Origin: Cylindrodendrum hubeiense
Lineage: Eukaryota > Ascomycota > Sordariomycetes > Hypocreales > Nectriaceae
Assembly: GCA_014621425.1 (NCBI GenBank)
Contig: JAANBB010000148.1
Coordinates: 1-64,000 of the forward strand
DNA length: 64,000 nucleotides
Direction: 5' to 3'
In this document: in pieces, positions 59,927 through 64,000 of the stretch
How positions within the stretch are numbered: position 1 is the stretch's first letter
Layout: the number at the start of each line of letters is the position of its first letter
Made by a program: the position numbers and the translations under genes
The notes under the pieces: generated by a model
Seen by the model: only the letters and a program-made list of their open reading frames with translations
What the model was told of the DNA's origin: nothing
The model's database searches: none

Positions 59927-61156
59927 CTACGTTGATCGTGCCGCGGAAAGTCGGCCACATTCCAAATCCCCCCCTTTTTCAGACGTAAGCTGCTCTATTT
60001 GAGGCTCTCCCCGATGTTCTAGGCTATGAACCTCGGGTTTATCCCGTGAGCCCACCTTGTAGCTAGAGCGTGTGCGCAATCTAGAAGACAGTCTTCCAAG
60101 CAAGGGTCGCAGTGCTGGTAGCGCGACAACAATAATCTGGGTGGCGATTTCTGTCGATCCAACAAGATCTGGGACCTATTAGCACAGCTTAAAAATACGA
60201 GAGGGGATATCATTTCGGGAGAGTACTCACAGGTCGAATAGGAGAAGATGGATTGAACGGTAAGAGCAAATCGAACTATGCTCACAACGACTGTCACCGT
60301 GCCGAGCATAAAGATGCATATTAAGCCGGTCTTCTCGGCCGATGGCAAGGCTTTTAGTTTTGGGATAATTCCAAACGGCAGGGCGAAGACTAATGAAGAA
60401 TTTAAATCAGCATGGCACAACCATTATTCGACAAGATGAACATACCGAGTAACTCTGAAAACATCCCGAGGGGCCAGCCAATGTGCACTGGCTCTGAACT
60501 TTTTGATAGTGAGCACGATGACTCAACAGGTGACCTTCAAAGCGAATAGAAGTGATTATTAGCTTGGTCAACTGATAAAGAGGGACTACCGGTAAAACTC
60601 ACCAGTTCTGTGACATGGGAAGGCCACACCAAAACGCATCAACGAATGTGACAGTTAAGAAGGCACAAACAGTGTACACTACCACAATATATAAACATAT
60701 CCGCAACCTTTGTTCGGATACAGGGAATAGTTCGTTGTAGAATGCAAGGAGGCTGAACCTCGGAAGGAAAAAGCCCATATCGTAGATGAGTGAAGAAGTA
60801 TACTTCCACTGCTCATTTCGTCAGTATGTGTCCAACTCTCATAAGAGGACAGGGACGGACTTACTATTGCAAAGGATTCGTCAAAATATTCGTCCCAATC
60901 CTCTCGACCCCACGCAAATGTAATTGTGTCTCCAATCACGAGGCATAGAAAGAATAATAGAGACAATACGAGAAAAACCTCGGATAACCAAAAGGACCAT
61001 ACACTCTGCCATGTACGAACAGCGAGTCGAGAAATGACAACAATGAAGCATAGTGCAATTAAAACCCACTCTCCAGCCTGGTTGTTATGTTAGGATGCCG
61101 TGATATCACAGAGACAAGCTGATTCTTACAAGGAATTGTTGAGCACTCAACCCCAT
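59927..61156 (-). CDS. PTH11-like seven-helix membrane protein (rhodopsin-like fungal family)
   Basis: The first exon (MGLSAQQFL) joins in phase to AGEWVLIALCFIVVISRLAV. Helices include FWLSEVFLVLSLLFFLCLVI, the central MGFFLPR-type helix, LVFALPFGIIPKLKALPSAE and TGLICIFMLGTVTVVVSIVR. The last exon joins at STYLVGSTEIATQIIVVAL, the final membrane-adjacent helix, followed by a charged tail that ends ARST. Order and motifs match the fungal integral membrane family usually annotated as PTH11-type or rhodopsin domain, proposed receptors for surface cues or metabolites. This copy lacks an N-terminal CFEM domain. It is convergent with the nitrilase gene, 113 bp away. The total length, about 330 residues, is my estimate because not every internal intron was traced. 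Confidence 0.75.
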
Positions 61157-63362
61157 ATTGGCCCAACCGCTGAAGATCCGATCTCCGGGGTAAATTCAAC
61201 TTCGTTCTGGCCAATCGACCGGAAGGGGGCCAGATTAAAGTGAATAAATATGATGCTTGTAAATCGGGATAGTCGTTGGTTACAGCCGGTGCGGTATTGG
61301 TGGGGTAACGCTTGTCGGTGTGGAGGAGAACATCGTATTTCGTCTCCAAGGCATGAGGTTGGATCAACTTTAGAAGATTAATATCCACTTGAGACGAGGG
61401 TGGGGGAGCTGCTTATGTACCTCTAATCTTATCCTCGGTCAGCGCGATAAAGTGGCGTGATGAGAGTTCAATGGCAAATAGGGTTGCTGGATAACGCCAA
61501 ATTATGTGCCCAGATTCCGCAGAGGGTTTGGCGGCAAAGTTTAATGTCTGATTCCACAGGCCTGGATTTGCTGATTACTATACCTGTTGATAACCGTTCC
61601 CTGTTTTGTCCAGTTTCATATCGTATGGACTAGTTGACTTTGTGTATTACTTGTATTCTTCACGGGTTATTTGAATGGCGGAAACTGATGCCAAATGTCT
61701 AGTCTGATAATAAAACGAACGAGAACCCCGGCCATGAGAACACTTATTCATTCTACAAAAACAGCTCACACTCACAGCCCCCAATTGAGTTGGGAATGGG
61801 TCTAGGTTGGTCTGGAATTTCTATCTAAATTCCGGGGAAGCTCCGTGAGACATTATTCCTGCTTGGTTGGGGGTAGCGTGAGCCATGAGAATGCTTGGCG
61901 TTGCGAGGCGAGCAGCAAGCTTTCCACCAGACCAAAGCCAGCCCTAAATGGGGAATTCCAGACCTGGCTGCACCCGTCTATTTTGGTGACGGCTTGACGT
62001 TATCAGCTACTCGGTAATTCCCACACCCGGGAAATGACCATCTGGACCTCGAAATTCCTTTTACTTCTCTCATAAAGGGGTGACAGATACGCGATAAGGA
62101 TAGATCCATTAGAAATGTCCCAACTCATGGCTCAGTGGCTAATCTAGACGGTCTCGGCCCATCACTTAGGCCGTTCCCGCGGCCGCATGGAATATTCTTT
62201 CTGAGCGCCACCATCATGAAACTTCATCCCCGCTTACGTCTATTCCCGAGCGCCTGGAAATGGAAACGGCATGATGGCTGCACGCGTTGCGACTAGTCAG
62301 AGATCACTCCATTACCATTTATCGTCAACCATCCATGAATTCAAACCACATTTTGAGGGTTGGGAATGAATGCCTATGATATGCTGAACTGGTGTGGTTC
62401 ACGTTCAATCTCACATTGGCGACCGATTGTTCCATCCCAAGACAGACTGACAAAAACCAGATACTAAGGCATTCTCTTCCAATAGAACTCGACAAATGCT
62501 GCTAAGGCTATTTCCGCCAACTGTACCCCGCAACCAAAACGTCTCGTTTAGCTCAATGGCTCCCCGTCGGTAGGGCCGGCACACTGACTGAGTGGATCCG
62601 GATTTGGTACTCGATCATCTTGGCATAATCTCACGCGAGCTTCGCGACTTGGCAGGACGGCGAGCATTCCTCAATCGCAAGATAAGTTTCAACGTCCTGG
62701 TCCAGCTGGGAAACTCGTTGCGCGTCCTCAAAGCCACGTCTAGTCGGCAGGTTTCATCTACAGTAACAAAGGAGGAGGTTAGAAATGCTGCGTACCCAGG
62801 GGGGGTGGTGCATTGGTAAATACAGTCACTCAAACAAGCTTGACCACTGCAACGGCGACCCCGACCTCCATCACCGGCAATGACACCGATGATGGGTTTA
62901 CCGACGGGGAGGACGATAGTCACAGTCGCCTTAGCAACGCCAGCATCACCACGTCTGCTACATCTGGTATAGAAACTCGTGTAAATCCTTAGTATTGTTT
63001 TATATTTGCCGGAATTTTGATACAGTGTCAACCACCAGTAGAGGAGCGCGCATGGCCGGCGTGAGCTGGATCCGAACGAGATCGATATTCACTTATTCTA
63101 CATATATAGATACGAACAGAACGATGAACCGATTTCCAGGATGCGCAATGTGGCAAAAGAGGGCAGTCCGTAGCCCTCCTGAATAATCCAACTGGAAGCA
63201 CGATGAGTAAGTAGGCAAGGCTTTGTGGGCTAGTACAAGGAGAAATGTAAATAATCGTCATACCTATTGGTAGGTAAACTGGTATGCTAACAATCATCTT
63301 GATCATTGGAATTTTTGAGCGCCAACCCGCATGAAAAATCACAAGTCATCTGTAGGTTATCT
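61157..63362. other. Gene-poor region of 2.2 kb, nothing firmly recognised
   Basis: No gene is supported. The best candidate is a short plus-strand frame (about 62593-62819) reading LDHLGIISRELRDLAG, with a Thr/Ser-rich open stretch after 62820, but no domain or clear splice pair links them. Otherwise only chance frames are seen. Confidence 0.4.
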
Positions 63363-64000
63363 TTAAACCCTAAGTTTCTCCACCAGCAGTCTCAAAACAT
63401 AATTCTTTGATCCCATCAGCCCCTCGATTTTCTCAATCTCGGCCTCAACGGCATGTTCCAGGTTCTCCAATACGTCCCTAGTGTATTCCAAGCTTCCACA
63501 TTCTTCCATCATCTCCAAAACCAATTGCTTTGCTTCATGGGTCATTGACCCTCTGCACCGCCTCTCTTGCAGGATGGACAATGCTTGCTCTCTATTCTTG
63601 CTATGGCCCAGCATATGAATAAGAGGAAGCGAAAATTTCCCTTCATCTAGATCTTCACAGAACCCTTTTTGATTGGTATACTCTTGTGAGCAAAGATTCT
63701 GGTAGTCATCGCGGATCTGGAAGTACCGTCCTACAAGTGTCATAAAGTACTTAACATCCAGCTCAATCGCAACTGAGCTCTCAGCTTGAATTAGACGGCC
63801 GAGAAGCCGAAACATCCCACCAGTCTTATTATCTACCATGGTAAGATAATCAGATTCTGAAGGACATTAGACTCGGGAAGTCCAGTTCAAGTCCATACTC
63901 TGGCCGAGGTAGAGATTGTTGAGTTCATCTGTGAAAATCTCATGAACTTTGCTATTGGATAGCTTTTGAAGTTCCATAAGTGAGAGTACGGAGAGATAGT
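63363..64000 (-). pseudogene. Geranylgeranyl diphosphate synthase-like sequence with an in-frame stop, cut by the right edge
   Basis: The minus strand encodes the C-terminal half of a trans-polyprenyl synthase. In order it shows LSLMELQKLSN, DELNNLYLGQSMDLNW, DYLTMVDNKTGGMFRLLG, FMTLVGRYFQIRDDYQNL (second Asp-rich motif), GFCEDLDEGKFSLPLIHML and a helical tail with a normal stop. These enzymes make the C20 diphosphate used for sterol-independent prenylation or for diterpenes. Between NWTSRV and CPSESDYL the reading frame carries TAA (63869-63867), where relatives have an amino acid within the conserved W...CP stretch. A GT/AG intron that removed the stop would also remove conserved residues, so a nonsense mutation is the simplest reading. 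The upstream half is outside the window. A second, diterpene-cluster copy is a possible origin. Confidence 0.75.

Noticed and set aside
62593..62819. Plus-strand frame reading LDHLGIISRELRDLAG with a Thr/Ser-rich stretch after it
   Set aside because: No ATG at the start, the possible intron is far too short, and no family is recognisable.

Overview
The window looks like a piece of nuclear chromosome from a filamentous ascomycete, most likely an Aspergillus/Penicillium-type Eurotiales species. The evidence is many short spliceosomal introns (GT...CTAAC-like...AG, about 45-90 nt), Zn2Cys6 regulators with a fungal middle-homology domain, a HET-domain protein, a PTH11-like membrane protein, a LaeA-like methyltransferase and a cellobiose-dehydrogenase-type GMC oxidoreductase. 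Most gene models below were assembled by hand from frame, splice-site and phase agreement. Family names come from recognised motifs, not from a database search.

Left part (1-17 kb): the 3' end of a gene cut by the window edge; a fungal transcription factor whose zinc cluster has lost cysteines; an isocitrate-lyase-family protein without the catalytic KKCGH motif; a homeobox plus C2H2 regulator; a seven-helix membrane protein; and a secreted cytochrome-flavin GMC oxidoreductase. Two copies of a 44-bp repeat, in opposite orientation, lie at 2.9 and 13.8 kb. From 17.9 to 21.6 kb lie two truncated pseudogenes (class-III aminotransferase and MFS transporter) that meet head to head at a probable deletion scar, then an intact aldehyde dehydrogenase. 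A gene-poor stretch of nearly 4 kb follows, then a membrane sulfatase-fold protein.

Middle part (28.5-46.7 kb), the most interesting: a Zn2Cys6 regulator, an HMG-CoA lyase/enoyl-CoA hydratase fusion, an acyl-CoA synthetase, an acyl-CoA carboxylase beta subunit, an O-methyltransferase, a LaeA-like methyltransferase and a biotin-dependent carboxylase alpha subunit. Ligase, carboxylase (alpha and beta), hydratase and lyase are the steps of bacterial Liu/Atu catabolism of 3-methyl-branched 2-enoic acids (3-methylcrotonyl-CoA, geranoyl-CoA). The fusion ends in SKL, the ligase reading frame in PKL and the beta subunit in ARI, which suggests a peroxisomal version of a pathway normally mitochondrial in fungi. 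An 8-bp element, TCGGTCCG or its complement/near variant, lies 140-230 bp upstream of each of these catabolic genes and also of the aldehyde dehydrogenase. The ligase carries a one-base frameshift in an A6 run, so the route may be decaying, or the base may be an assembly error.

Right part (47-64 kb): a HET-domain protein, a small secreted cysteine-containing protein, then a compact group of Zn2Cys6 regulator, sugar-type MFS transporter and nitrilase, then a PTH11-like receptor. At the right edge is a geranylgeranyl-diphosphate-synthase-like sequence with an in-frame stop. No tRNA, rRNA or CRISPR array was recognised.
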